A stretch of DNA of 64,000 nucleotides from Adiantum capillus-veneris. Lineage: Eukaryota; Streptophyta; Polypodiopsida; Polypodiales; Pteridaceae. Positions 25,006 to 37,303 of this stretch are shown one piece after another (positions within the stretch are counted from its first letter, which is position 1; every line of letters starts with the position of its first letter). The notes under the pieces are model-generated. The model made no database searches and was not told the DNA's origin. It saw nothing but the letters and a program-made list of their open reading frames with translations. The translations under genes were made by a program, and so were the position numbers. The stretch lies in contig CM043964.1 in the NCBI GenBank assembly GCA_014529385.2, positions 133,456,420 to 133,520,419 of the forward strand, in the 5' to 3' direction.

Positions 25006-26640
25006 AGATTTAGGAGCTCAATGTGGTTGAGTCTCCTATAGCTACCACTACAGTAGAAAATGCTCCTCCTCTAGTGATGATCATTATGCCAGCAGAGATT
25101 AATGCAAAGGTGACAACAAATCCCTCAGATATTCTCATTTTCACTTCAGATCTCACTCCAGATGCTTTGGTTGCACAAGATGAAGGTTATGCACAAAATT
25201 GATTCTTGATTTTGGTGCAAGTTTTTATGTTACACTGCATAGCGAGTGGTTTTCCTCTTATGCATCCATGCATCGCATAGTCAAGCTTGGTGATTCCTAC
25301 GAGCTTGACATTATTGGCATTGGTGATGTGAAACTTTAAATGCATAATGGCACTAGGTTTGTGTTGCAGAATGTCAGACATGTGCCCAAGCTTACAAAGA
25401 GCTTGCTGTCTATAGGGAAATTGGATGATCTTCGCTACACTACAGTTTATGGTAATTTTTCTTGAATGATTCGCAAGAACAACCTTATCATGATGAAAGG
25501 TCATAAAAACGAATCCATGTACTATATGTTTGTTTTGAGTGTCGATGAACACTCTATATATGTTGCCAAGCTGTCGTCTACTGAGTTGTGGCATAGCCGA
25601 CTAGGGAATATTAGCCAAAACAAAATGAAAACACTTCAACGTTTAGATTACACGGACTTTCCATTATGTGAGCATTGTCTATACGGCAAACAGACTAGGA
25701 TGACATCTTCGCCATTGACTAAGAAACTAGGCGAACCCCTAGACCTAGTGCACAATGATTTATGTAGTCCAATGCCACATAAAACTCTAGGGGGGCAAAC
25801 TACTTTCTCACGTTCGATGATTCTACCAGAAAGGTGTGGGTGCATCTCCTTAAGCGTAAGGAAGAGGTCTTTTCTACCTTCCAAAAATTCCTCGCCGTGG
25901 TTGAGAACCAATCAAGAAAAAAGCTCAAAGCTTTTTGCACGGAAAGTGGTGGAGACAACGTCTCCAGAGAGTTCAAGGATTTTTGCAATCGAAGAGGCAT
26001 TTGTCAACAGTTTACTGCTCCATACACACCTGCACAAAATGATATAGCTGAAAGAATGAATCGCACAATTCAACAGCGAGTTATCTCTATGATGTCTATG
26101 GTGAAGCTTACTCTAGAGGTCTGGGGGGAAGCTATTCAGACAACAGTGTACATCATCAACAGGTCACCTAGTTCTCCTTTGAATTTCAAAATTCTAGAGG
26201 AATTATGGACTGGGAAAACACTAAGCTATGAGCATTTTATGTGTATTTGGATGTGAGGTATATGCACATTTGCCCAAAAAAGTTCGTCGCAAGTTAGATC
26301 CCAGGTCACACAAATGCATTCTTATTGGCTATGGTGCAAATGGAGAGATGGGCTATCGTCTCTGGCACCAAGAATCCAACACAATAATTTGTAGCTCATG
26401 CGTGATTTTTAATGAATCAAAAATGCACAAGAAGCCCATCAAAGAAGTTGGGTACAAATGCGTTTGTTTTGAGGATGTATCCTCTGAACCAACTCAGTTC
26501 AGTAGTGTTGCACCTACTCCTCAAGTGCAAGATACTACTACTACTCCGGAGAGAGAAGAGTCCAACAGTTAGACACTTAGACACTCTGTAAGAGTACCAC
26601 GTGCGTCCGAGCGGTTTGAGCCAAATATACACCACATTTT
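25006..26640 (+). pseudogene. Ty1/copia protease and integrase
   Basis: A protease remnant near 25207 reads Asp-Phe-Gly-Ala-Ser where copia has Asp-Ser-Gly-Ala, so a catalytic motif residue has changed. The pre-integrase zinc-binding region follows ('LWHSRLGNIS' and 'CEHCLYGKQTR', 25590-25695). The integrase core shows a 'DLVHNDLC' block, a degenerate second-Asp block and 'DIAERMNRTIQQ' with the catalytic Glu (about 26041-26075). Frames change near 25460, 25800 and 26250. The 26228-26572 frame is the integrase C-terminal extension ('CEVYAHLPKKVRRKLDPRSHKCILIGY'). Confidence 0.85.
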
Positions 26641-28187
26641 GATCACTGACTATGGAAAATCTGCTACAAAGAAGCTATACAAATGGATGATAGGGTTAAG
26701 TGGGAGTAGGCTATGCAATGAGAACAAAATTTGATTGTGGCTAATGAGACATGGGATTTGGTTGAATTACAAAAAAGGCAAAAATGCTTCACCTTGCAAG
26801 TGGGTATACAAGAAGAAGTATACAGTGGAAGATCTCGAGCCTAGGTAAATGGATCGTCTAGTTGCCAAAGGTTTCAAGTAGCAAAAAGGTGTGGATTTTG
26901 ATGAGATATTCTCTCCAGTAGTCAAGATGACTACACTTCGCACTGTGCTTGGCTTGGTTACTATCCAAGACATGGAACTTGTCCAAATGGACGTGAACAC
27001 AACATTTCTTCACGGGGATCTCGATGAATATGTCTACATGAAACAACCAGAGGGCTTCGTATGTGGAATCCAAAAGCCCATGAGGGTAGAGTTGGTTTGC
27101 AGACTTAAAAGGTACTCTATGACCTCAACCAAGGTTCAAGGTAGTGGTATCAAAAATTCAACAAATTCATGCACTTTCAGAGTTACATAAGAAATCATAA
27201 GAAGTCAAGAGGATCACTGCTTATACACAAAGAGTTTGAACGATGGTTCTTTAATCATCTTTGATCTTGTATGTAGATGATACGCTTATAGCAGGCAAAT
27301 CAATTGATGAGATCAATCAGTTGAAAAAGATGTTAAGCACTCAGTTTTCCATGAAAGATTTGGGAAATGCCAATCACTTTCTTGGTATGAAAATCAAGAG
27401 AGACAGGAAACGTGGAATTCTGGAATTATTGCAAGAAAAGTACATCCACAAAGTCTTGCAACGTTTTAGTATGCAGGGGGGGAAGTCACTGAGTACCCTA
27501 ATGCAAGCATACTCCAAACTTAGCAAGGAAGATTCTCTCAAGACAGTTGCTGAGAAAGAGGAAATAGCAAAAGTGCCATATTCTTCAGTAGTTAGCAGTT
27601 TGATGTACGTTATGGTAGCCACAAGACCAGACATTGCACATGCAGTGGGAGTGGTTAGTAGGTACATGGCAAACCTTGGCAAGAAGCATTGGGAAGCAGT
27701 GAAGAAAATCCTCAAATACTTGAAGGGTACAACTAGAAAGTGTTTGCGCTTCAAAAATAGTGATGCATCTATTGTATGTTACACAGATGCAGAGTATGTG
27801 GGTTGCGTGGATAATAGAAGATCCACATCTAGCTATGTGTTCATGTTTTCAAGAGCAGCTATCTCTTGGAGATCGTGTCTCCAAGACTGCACGTCTCCAT
27901 GTACCATTGAGAGAGAATATGTTACTACGTCTGATGCAAGCAAGGAAGCCATATGGTTAGCTCGGCTAGTGGGATATTTGGGCATTCACAAGGTTCCAGT
28001 ACTGCATTTTGATAGTCAAAGTGCCATTGCTTTGGTAAAGAATCCGGTGTTTCACTCAAAGTCGAAACACATAGAGGTTAGATACCATGTCATACAAGAT
28101 GCATTGGTTGGCAAGTGCATCAAGCTTGTCAAAGATCACACTCATGACAACCCCGCAGATGCTCTTACGAAGAGCCTAGGCTCATAG
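26641..28187 (+). pseudogene. Ty1/copia reverse transcriptase and RNase H
   Basis: The RT begins in broken frames ('EIFSPVVKMTTLRTVLGL' near 26900, 'QMDVNTTFLHGDLDE' near 26985) and continues in a long open frame 27261-28187. This starts within the RT active site 'LYVDDTLIAG' (Tyr-Val-Asp-Asp at 27270-27281). The RNase H part shows 'YTDAEYVG', 'SDASKEAIWLARL' and 'DSQSAIALVKNPVFH', and the end has 'NPADALTKSL', the usual copia C-terminus. The 308-codon frame is intact although upstream RT is disrupted by stops and shifts near 26700-27260. Confidence 0.9.
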
Positions 28188-28298
28188 CGATTTACACATT
28201 GCATAGAACTTATGGGTGTAGGATGAAGCCTAGGCGATGCTTCATCAACTTTGTATAGACTAACTATATTGATGCCACTATTGGCCACCATGACCTTC

Positions 28299-28550
28299 AA
28301 GTGGGGGGTTGTTGGGGTGTAGGCTAGGTGGCCATGGGAAACCACCCTTACTTACTTATTTCCCTAATCAATATAGGGAGAGAAAGTGAGAGAGTTGATT
28401 ACACTCTCTCACTTTCCTCTCCACCCAACCCAACTCCCTGTGAAGCTTCTCCTTCTTCCTCAATTCCCCCTTACACACTCTCCCTTGCTAGTGCACCTAC
28501 ACACCTATGAACACACGTATCCTGAAGGTACGCACACTCCACATGGTTTA
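28299..28550 (+). repeat. Polypurine tract and start of copia 3' LTR
   Basis: The purine run AAGTGGGGGGT (28299-28309) sits directly before TGTTGGGGTGTAGG, the normal polypurine tract plus LTR start, about 110 bp after the copia pol stop. The LTR right end was not found and the extent given is a minimum guess. No matching 5' LTR was seen in the window. Confidence 0.6.
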
Positions 28551-29285
28551 CTAGTGATTTCCAAAGGAGCCCGTAGTGGCCTGGTATATCCTATGCATGT
28601 GTCTGAGTTTCGAGACGGTGTAGTCTCCATTTTGTTGCTGGCATGCTTTGAGCGAGAAAAGAGAAGTTTCTCCTTCGCACGTGAGCTCCACCATGCTGAC
28701 GAGATAGAGAATTTTGTTGTGCAAGACGTGGCAGTGGACTCTGTAGAGACAGAAATAGAGAGGTAGTGCTCTAGTGAGACATAGAAGGTGTTGTCAGACT
28801 TTGTGCAGACAGAGGTAGAGTAGGTCTGCTCCCTAGAGACACAGACAAAGATGGAAGACATGGAGTTCTTTGATATGCTCATGTTAGAGGCTTATGAGTT
28901 GGTGCCAGGACACACGATTTTGCCTATGGGTGACAGGGATGTAGGTTTCCTAGTGTCGGTGTTGACACATCCATACGTGATGGGTAGTCATTATGATGCA
29001 GTAATTACAGATAGTACAGGGGAGGCGAGTACAACCAGGTTTGCACACATTTTGTCTGAGTTTGGGCGTCTCATGTGCGACTTGTTAGTGTCAAGGCCCG
29101 ATCTAGCAGCTGTAGTGGGAGCTTTTGCACCAGGGGTTGTCAGTGGTGTGATAGCTGACACTAGCATGATGCATAGTGGAGGTTTTCAAACCATAGAGAG
29201 TAGTCTGCGAGATTTACATGCAGGATCTAGAGTGGGTACGCACGCTCATCTACCACCAGAGCTGATACAACTGCGTGTAGATTGA
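28386..29285 (+). pseudogene. Decayed open frame of unknown function, intact tail 28851-29285
   Basis: One reading phase stays open across 900 bp except for three clustered stops (TAG at 28764-28766, then two more before 28825). The intact tail is 144 codons (opening Met-Glu-Asp-Met-Glu-Phe-Phe-Asp-Met), with a hydrophobic/small-residue stretch ('AAVVGAFAPGVVSGVIADT') and no clear signal peptide. It lies between two copia polypurine-tract/LTR junctions (28310 and 29389), where a 3' accessory ORF of the second element would sit. I do not recognise the protein. The first about 160 bp overlap LTR sequence and may not be coding. Confidence 0.35.
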
Positions 29286-29377
29286 CAGAGTGAGCCAATG
29301 GGCATAGGTTGAGACATAGTTTCTTGTACATACCAGTAGATTGACTAGTAGGTCTCCCTTATCGGCCCATCGCCTTT

Positions 29378-29576
29378 AAGTGGGAGATTGTTGGGGGTAA
29401 AGGCTCTATGACGTCTTTTTCCCGGGCCCGCATGTGTACATGCACTCATTCATTATACATATATGAATAAGGAGTACCTCACTCACTACATTTTGAGAGG
29501 TTGCTCCACCCACACAGGCTTGTGATATTCCCCTTCCCCTTTTCCGCATTCATCCATGCACACATGCTTTCACATT
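29378..29576 (+). repeat. Second copia-type polypurine tract and partial 3' LTR
   Basis: AAGTGGGAGAT (29378-29388) followed by TGTTGGGGGTAAAGG repeats the layout seen at 28299-28320. The sequence just upstream ('TAGATTGACTAGTAGG') resembles that upstream of the first tract. It marks the 3' end of a second, related element. The LTR is cut at about 29576, where minus-strand gypsy RT sequence begins. Confidence 0.55.
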
Positions 29577-29830
29577 AATGATGGTCTTGTTTAAAGTTCT
29601 ATAGTCGATATACATTCAAATGGTTCCTTTTTTTTTCTTAACAAGAAGTACTAGGGCTCCGTATGGTGAACTACTAAGTTGTATAAGTCCTTGATCAAGT
29701 AAGTCGATGATTTGTTTTTGTCTCTCCATGTGTACAATTGGGCTTATGAAATAAAGTACAATACAAGAAGGTTCACTTATTGGGACAATGTCAATTTTAT
29801 GGACTTTAGGGCATGAAGGTGGAATTCAAG
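29577..29830 (-). pseudogene. Gypsy reverse transcriptase start, truncated
   Basis: On the minus strand this reads as the opening of a Ty3/gypsy RT: 'SSSPYGALVLLVKKK' followed by a degenerate 'IDYRTLNKTII'. It breaks off at about 29577, where copia LTR sequence starts, so most of RT and all of RNase H and integrase are missing. Stops are present (for example before 'MYIDYR'). It belongs to the element whose gag and LTR lie to the right. Confidence 0.75.
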
Positions 29831-31320
29831 GAGAGGCAAATCATGCATGCAACAATCCTTAAACTATGAGAGAAAGTCATCGTGTGAAGAGTGCTATGGA
29901 GTTGCACTTTGAACAGAGAGTTGGTTCACAAGCACTATATATGTTTTCCCCTGCTTGTTTGGGTCGAGTGTGAGAAAGAAGTGGATTTTTTTAATGCTCA
30001 AGTGTTGATTGGATAGAGAAAGTTCTGTTTTCATGGATGAGAGTCAATGCACAAGTTTTATATTTAATTGGTGTGTTACACTTATGTCGGAAAATGCATT
30101 CCCAAAATCATATTAATACCATGCAGTGGTGCAACCAAAAACGTATGTGTTTGTGAAAATTTACCAATGCAAACTTCAATAGTGACTCGATTCTTATAGT
30201 TGAAATGTTGATTATTAAAAACACTCTTTACTTTATGGGGTGAAGTGAATTGAGAGAGAGATATCTCTTGTGCCAATTGTGCACCATCATCTAAGAGAAT
30301 CGTGGTATCTTCACTCTTAGCTTTGCTCTTCACGTTGAGTAAAGTGTGTGGAGACATCGAAATACATGAAGAAGGGTTTTCATTGACATCATATTTGAAA
30401 TCATAGCCTTCATCGTAATTGGCTTCAACTTTATTGTGATCAATAAGAGCATTTTTGACGAGGTTAACTGTTGCACCATTTGGGAGGTTGTTGTTGAAGG
30501 GTCTTTGGTTGGGATTACATGTGACTCCATTGGATTGGACATTTTTTTTAGTAGTATTGTTTAGAAACTTGCTTGCATAGTGACCAAATTGAAAACATTC
30601 AAAGTATTTCATCGTTTTGTTACCGTTGGAAGGTTGACCAGGATGTTGAGACAGTGGGAAAGAGAAGTGGAGAGATGGAGATCTAGACAAGTTGTTTCGG
30701 CTAGTGAGCAAGAAAAGGAAATCGTTCAAAAATCAAGGGTGATGCAATTTGGGATCACCAACATCCTGTTTAGACGAGGTCAACATGCCCTTTCTCCCTA
30801 TGCAAGGTATCAATCCCACAAAGTTGGCAAGCAATATACAACATTTGCATAAAATGACTTTCTATTGAGTTAAATATAGGTGGGGATATTGAGGGGTTTT
30901 GTATTTGTTCTTGATTTCAACGTCTTGCACCGATTCCATCTTGAACTCAAGATTTTTCTCGAGTAGCGTTGAATTCTCCCAAGTGTGAAGTTGATTCTCT
31001 ATGTCATGTCTTCGGATTCATTAGAGATTCAAAGTCTTGAGCAATCCTAAACTCAACCTTGCCTTGTTGCAAACACGTGTCACCCTTACAAAAGTTTTCC
31101 AACTTCTCTTCCAAAGGATTTTTGAATCTGTTACCTCTTCTTTCTCTATCCAAACCAAAATTGGCTCTTCTTGAGCTCTTCCAAAGCACTCCATTGTCAA
31201 ATTTAATCCGTGCTTAACCAATTTCTTCAAAAGCTTCTTTTTCTTACTTCCTTGCAAATAATTCTTCACTAATTCAACCAACGTCAACAATTTTCTTGAA
31301 TTGAATGCTTGCCATATCAT
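29831..31320 (-). pseudogene. Gypsy gag-protease, decayed
   Basis: On the minus strand, gag begins at about 31320 ('MIWQAFNSRKLLTLVELV'). Further on, 30729-30082 is a 215-codon open frame. It holds a degenerate zinc knuckle ('FECFQFGHYASKF', last Cys lost) and a protease whose active-site block reads 'LLDDGAQ' and whose C-terminal block is 'HGINMILGMHFP', the gypsy form of the ILG motif. Several stops and frame changes lie between. This is the 5' half of a gypsy element. Confidence 0.75.
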
Positions 31321-31463
31321 TTACAATTGTAGATAACTATAATTTTGATGGAGAATTTGCTGATTAGATGTCGCTTGACTACCAATTAAACTTCAACTTT
31401 CAAATCCAATATCGTTGCCAATTTAAAAAACATTAAACAAAGTTACTGATTGTCGTGAACTTT

Positions 31464-31476
31464 TGCTATGATACCA
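31464..31476 (-). other. Primer-binding site, tRNA-Met type
   Basis: The minus strand reads TGGTATCATAGCA, one mismatch from the initiator-tRNA-Met primer-binding consensus. It lies one base inside the LTR end at 31478 and upstream of the gag read on the same strand. Confidence 0.75.
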
Positions 31477-31477
31477 C

Positions 31478-31944
31478 TGCTGGGAGATTGAGAGAATGGG
31501 TGTTAAAATTCTTCAACTTTTCTCACCCATGCACCATTCAAACCTCCCATCATCTCTCCCTTAACCAAGCATACACAAATAGAGAAGAACATCATACACA
31601 CATACATAAGAGAATAGATATGATAGTGATAGCTTATAAGAGAAGAATATGGAGACACAATTTCTGCACACAGCTTAACAACATAAGAGAATCGAGAGAG
31701 GAACCTTGCAAGAGAATGAGAAGAGGATAACTTAAAATTGTAGCCCCCAAACTCCATGACACCTCTTGTGGAGTTGAGTATATAAATTCTATTATTGATT
31801 TTATTGGTGCCTTATCCATGCCTAGCTCCCTTCTTCAATAAGGCTTGTTTTTAGAGAGCCAAAAATAAGAAAAATTGCAACCAAAATATTGCCTAAGAAC
31901 ACTTGCCAAATCTATCGGCTACCAAAATTTCTGAAGTTCCAACA
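31478..31944 (-). repeat. 5' LTR of minus-strand gypsy element
   Basis: In element orientation the 467-bp block runs TGTTGGAACTTC...CAATCTCCCAGCA, ending next to the primer-binding site. A TATA-like TTTATATA (plus 31778-31787) is in place for transcription into the element. About 70 bp near 31841 recur in diverged form at about 32247 outside the LTR, suggesting an older LTR fragment there. No 3' partner LTR is present. Confidence 0.7.
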
Positions 31945-32556
31945 ATACAATCCATTTAGATTGCACATACATTGAAAATGTGCAGATACTAAGCACAATA
32001 TCGTCTTTGTCTAGCTGTTTGAGGGTATTGCTTCTAGACTACATGGTGGTGAGATCAAAACCTCTCCACATTTTTTGCCAAAAAGGTCATGGACATATCC
32101 CTGTTTTGAGGGGTTAGGGGCGCCCATGAAGATGGTAGGTTTGGATGTTGCTCTTGTTTTTCTCCTCCAATTATTTTTTGTCTTGGCTGCACATGCCCCC
32201 CTACACCTGCACCTTTATATTACCGGCACCCTGCTTCTTCACTAAGGCCTGTTTTTAAAGAGCCAAAAAAAATGGCAATCAAAATACCAACCTAGAAGTG
32301 TTTTGGGTCCTTTTCCCGCAGCTCTGAGAGGAATGGGTAAGCACAGGAGCAAGGCAAAAACCCAAGAGTTTACTGAATGACCAATGGCGCGATGGCAAGA
32401 CAAAATCTCCTCAACAGTGCGCCACCTTAGCATGTACAAGTCTAGGCTGGTGCACAACAACAAGGGTCGTATTCTCCATCACTACCTTCAGTTCTCAATC
32501 GCATGATTTTACCTCCACTCGTATATAGCTAGATTGCCGATGGTTTGATAAGAAAG

Positions 32557-32560
<4 letters not shown>
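31945..32560. other. No gene; one LTR-like fragment
   Basis: Holds a diverged copy (about 32240-32310) of the 31835-31905 LTR segment, keyed by 'AGGCCTGTTTTTAAAGAGCC'. Nothing else was recognised. Confidence 0.4.

Positions 32561-32648
<88 letters not shown>
32561..32648. repeat. (GA)n microsatellite
   Basis: A GA run of about 88 bp. Frames through it are repeat translations. Confidence 0.97.
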
Positions 32649-32652
<4 letters not shown>

Positions 32653-32772
32653 TTGAATGGTGTTTTTCCCATGAGTAACATAATTTAAGAATGGTAATGA
32701 TGCAGATTTATTTGAAAGAATGATAAATAATTTAGTGTTATGTAATGTGATGGGTCTTGTTTGCTCAATCAA

Positions 32773-32812
32773 CGTGACTGTGAGAGACCATCACAACTCT
32801 CTCACAGTCACG
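32773..32812. other. Perfect 15-bp stem inverted repeat
   Basis: CGTGACTGTGAGAGA at 32773-32787 is matched by its exact reverse complement at 32798-32812 with a 10-nt spacer. The stem is perfect. It could be a hairpin in RNA or a remnant of a small inverted-repeat element; no function is assigned. Confidence 0.85.
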
Positions 32813-33706
32813 GAATATCTCAGCCAATGACGGATTAGGGGAGAGATAATTTCTCTGTGGTATCCATGGGACGAAGCTGACTGGACTAGTGCATAGAGGC
32901 TACAAGAGGTTGTCAATCTCTTGGAAAACAACAAACAACTTGCATCTAACTCAAGCTACACTCAAATGACAGAAATCACCAAAAGCTCAGTGAATTGGCT
33001 TAATCATTGGAAGAACTAATTCAACTTATTACAATGCTCACTTATAAGCTTCATGGAAAATTTGGGCATCTCTATATTATTGGTGCCAATTTGGTGGACC
33101 AAGTTTAGCCAAACTTTTGTTGTTTCACTACAACATTCGATCAGCAAGGACTGAATGGGATTTTAAAAATAAGATCAGGAAGAAGAGGACATGAGAATGA
33201 TGAAGTATTTCTTTTAAAGTAGAGTTTCCTTGATTGGCAAGATATTAATTTGTCGGTGGAAAGTTCTATGTATTGAAATGTTTTTGAATTTTATCTTATC
33301 TTAGTAAGTTTGATAATTTGTCTTCATTCAGATTGATGGATCCTAAATAACTACATCTACTTATTGAGTGAGAAGGTTACTACTTGGGAGGATTTTTCCT
33401 TAGGAGAGGCCCTTACGGAATTTGTCCTTCTATCTTGGTTTTTGAGATGAGTTCATACCTATGGCAAGTCCTGCTCATGGCTTCTTGACCTTTAACCAAG
33501 CTTCTCAAACAGTACAACCCATTTTGTCAATCCCTTTCCATCTCATTAGGTACTCCTTTTAATGTTATTTGTGGAATCATTTTTTTGCATTTGTGTATAT
33601 GCACATATGGGGCCTTAGATGTAAAACTTACCACCTCTACTGATGCATATTGCTGATGATGCTTGGGTGCTGGCGATGGAAACACTGGGTGCTGAGGTGT
33701 TGTGGT
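32813..33706. other. No recognisable gene
   Basis: AT-rich sequence with no domain, LTR terminus or RNA gene that I could support. Confidence 0.35.
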
Positions 33707-34053
33707 GTCAGGTGCAGCGGAATTGAAATGGTGAAGATCTAGGTTTTACACCTCTGTAAATATTTACTTCTTTTCTTGCATTAATGATTGCTTCTTAGCA
33801 TGAATGATGGTTCTTTTCATTTCCCTAAAGAGAGGGAATGAGAGAGAGAGGTAGAGATGTGTAGAGGAGAGAGAAAGAGTAAAGGAGAATGACACCCAAT
33901 GGGGTCCCAACCAACCCTCTCTAGAGCCCCCTACATTGTTGCCGATGTGGTATTTGCTTTTGATTGCTTAAATGGAAGTACACACATGAAATACCTCAAT
34001 TGCAGACTCTACTGACTTGAATGGGGAATGTCGCCTCAAGATGAAGCGACTCC
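33707..34053. repeat. LTR-like fragment sharing terminus with 48331
   Basis: It begins TGTCAGGTGCAGCGGAA, the same 17 bases that begin the block at 48331. Both then contain a GAGAGA-rich stretch followed by 'GGGTCCCAAC' and a 'TTGTTGCC' or 'ATGTTGCC' step. They look like two diverged copies of one LTR or small element flanking the nested gypsy cluster. The family X LTR starts immediately after at 34054. Confidence 0.35.
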
Positions 34054-35391
34054 TGTTGCCAAATGAAGTATTTTCTTATTTTTTAAAGAGTAATTTCTTG
34101 TTATTGAAGTTAGGATATTTAAATGTGTGCCCTTAAATCGTAGGGTTAGGAGCTGTAGATCTATTGGAATTATTAAAAGTCATCAAGAATGAACAACTTA
34201 GATGTGTCATATGATGGGTGACATTAAGCATCACGAAGGGGTTGTGCCGTTAGTTTTGTAGGAGAGATCAGGAAACAAATATCTTGATGTGTCACGTGAG
34301 GGGTGACAAGAGAATCAAAAAGGGAATATTCCATTGGTATGGTAGGAAATCCAAACTGGAAAAAGGAATATACGTAAAGACGCAAGCACAAGAATAAAGA
34401 TGGGTTTTGAGCTTTTTCTAAAAAACGGAATATTTTTAAGTTTTTTCTGCGGACGAGCGAATGCTTTCCCACGAGGACTATGTGTTTGCATTGCATCTGT
34501 GCTTGAGAAGTGCATTTGGGAACACTTGGAACGTGATTGCATAGCATCGATTTTCAACTCACTCAATTTTATTGAGTTTTGTCCAGTTTTTAATAAAAAA
34601 AGTGACCGGACATCCACTTAGTAAGTGGGCATCCCTCTTAAATTAAAGCAAGGCTTAATAAAAAAAAGACTAGCACTGGCTGGATAACTAAAAATAATGT
34701 AGTGATCTATCTCTCTCCATGCACTCGCTAATTAACCCGCCAGCCCTCCCCTATCTCTAGCACTCCCACTTGCCCCCTATTCCAGCCGGCTCAGAATAGC
34801 TGGTGGCGATGCCGATGCCTATAAAATTAGCCCATGCTCCCTCTTAGTCTCCTAGAAGCACAAGCACTAGCAGGAGGAAGGAATTTCGATGGGAGTCTGT
34901 AGGTGATCAAGAGACGCCGATACTTGAAGTTTGCTTTTCCGCACTCAGAGGAACTGGTATCAATTTGCGAATATGCGTTACATGTTGTTATTTCGTGTTT
35001 GTGCTTTTGGAGGTACCCCATCACGGAGAAGGAGAAACAAGGCCTCTGTCTATTCTTAGAGATTCTGGGAACAGAATTGGGAATGGTATGTAGGGCTTCA
35101 CGCTCTAGGAATAGATGGAAATAGAATCAAGAGTTCGTTTCTCAAAATTTTTCCCGCACAGGAATAAATTGACCATCGAGTCTAAAGATTAAGAACGGAG
35201 AGGTTACTCCAGTTCTTGTGCTTGTAAAAAGATTCTCTCTAATAGATATTCGTTGAAAGGGGGGGGACCAGCTCATCTTATGGTCCCAACTGGTCCCAAA
35301 TACTGTGTCGATCTTCTCCCTCATCTCTTTTGAGTTGAAAGATTATTATTTTCAGCTTGCTGATTATTTGTGTGTGCTCCCGTTCATGAGA
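34054..35391 (+). repeat. Family X gypsy 5' LTR (outer element)
   Basis: The 1338-bp block starts TGTTGCCAAATG and ends next to a primer-binding site. It is homologous over its length to the LTRs of the nested derivative at 37304-40103, read from the opposite strand. Shared landmarks include 'ATATGATGGGTGACATTAAGC' cut short here and 'TGATTATTTGTGTG' near the right end. The right terminus has decayed from CA. Frames on either strand within it are by-products. Confidence 0.8.
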
Positions 35392-35392
35392 G

Positions 35393-35406
35393 TGGTATCA
35401 GAGTGC
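35393..35406 (+). other. Primer-binding site of outer family X element
   Basis: TGGTATCAGAGTGC matches initiator-tRNA-Met, one base after the LTR end. About 85 bp of leader or gag start follow before the family Y insertion at 35494. Reading resumes at 44391. Confidence 0.85.
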
Positions 35407-35493
35407 GGACCTCTCTCTTTCTCTGCAAAGGAGGACGATTCTAGGAAGGAATGGGAAGAACATGATGAGCCACAGAAGAACCGTTGAAGACAA

Positions 35494-36145
<652 letters not shown>

Positions 36146-36158
36146 TACCCCCCTCTTG
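36146..36158 (-). other. Polypurine tract of family Y element
   Basis: In element orientation AAGAGGGGGGTA lies directly before the 3' LTR start TGTCACA, the normal site of plus-strand DNA priming. The 430 bp beyond it (36159-36591) is non-coding 3' sequence. Confidence 0.75.
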
Positions 36159-36591
36159 AAAGCATTGTAATCGCCCTTGATTACACTTGAAAAACAAACA
36201 GAAGCCATAAATTGTCTTAGCAGACACTGATTGTTAGTATCGACGTACTCAGAACACACATTTAGCACATGTACCAATCGACAGTCACATCACACGACAT
36301 CACTCGACATCACAGGACATCACATGACAAATCAGATTCAAAATTTATTCTGATCTCATACCATGATTAATCAGCAATGCAATTAGCAATCGCATCTAGA
36401 GCCACTCAGGACCTCATAGATGCCCCATTGACTAATTCCTATTACAACCATGGCTATCGACATCATTCAGACCAAAATGTTGTAGTCATTTTGTCTATGA
36501 GTTCGTGCACTTAAACAAGTCAAGAACAAACTAGTTTCATATTATCGGGAACTCCAATTCATAAAGTCATTACAACAGAATACTGTCAGCT

Positions 36592-37303
36592 CTAAGTATC
36601 CCTGAAGCTCAAAGAGACATCAGTGACTCTAGTATCAAAAATCGAGGCATCTGTTGACAAAGGAGCGGAGTAACTCCCCTCTTGTGCATACCTGCTGCAC
36701 CAGATTTCTGGCCAAGCTGAGTTCGGGGTTCCATTTGGAATAGAATATGCTAAACCAAAAGCTTCAAGGTAAAGATTCACAATTTGAGGAGTATTTGCTA
36801 GGTCCTCCTCCTCCATCCACTTCGCATCCAATGCAGGATGGTTCTTGAATTTAACCAAGAATCGCCTTATCACTTTACCCTTAATCTTTCTGTCTTTATG
36901 TGCCAATATTTGTTTTGGAACAAGGATCTCCTCATTTTCTTCCACTTCGGGTTGCTCATCAGGCTCTCCATCATCGAGCACATTGCCTTTAAAAGGCTTC
37001 AGGAGACTCACATGAAAAACATTGTGAATCCTCCAAGTATCGGGCAGCTTCAGTCGGAAGGAGTCATCATCTATCTTTTTGGAGATCTAGAAAGGGCCGT
37101 AGTATCGCATACTAAGCTTTGGAAAAAGCCTCTCCTTTCCCTTTTTCTTTCTCAGGCGTGCCTTCTCAAAACTTAAGAGCACCCAATCGCTTTCCTTCAA
37201 TTTCAAATCGCAACGATGGCGATTTGCTGCCCTTTTTTTGTCGTTCTTGAGATTTTTGCAAAGCCTCGTGGACCTTGGCAAAAGCCGTGTCCAAATTGCG
37301 CGT
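36592..37303 (-). pseudogene. Family Y integrase C-terminus and chromodomain
   Basis: Element-sense translation gives the gypsy GPY/F-type block 'KLSMRYYGPF', then 'DTWRIHNVFHVSLLKPF', then a chromodomain-like region with 'VPKQILAHKDRK', 'RFLVKFKNHPALDAKWMEEED'. Chromodomains steer chromovirus integration through histone marks. A frameshift near 37160 and a stop near 37085 break it. Its N-terminal continuation (integrase core) resumes at 40104 beyond the inserted element, the split falling after '...EADEYPR' and before 'NLDTAFAKVHEAL'. Confidence 0.85.

Noticed and set aside
28851-29285. Envelope-like gene of a copia element
   Set aside because: No signal peptide, no clear C-terminal membrane anchor and no recognisable envelope motif.
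34224-34621. Overlapping frames on both strands as host genes
   Set aside because: They lie wholly inside a family X LTR and are not kept intact in the other LTR copies.
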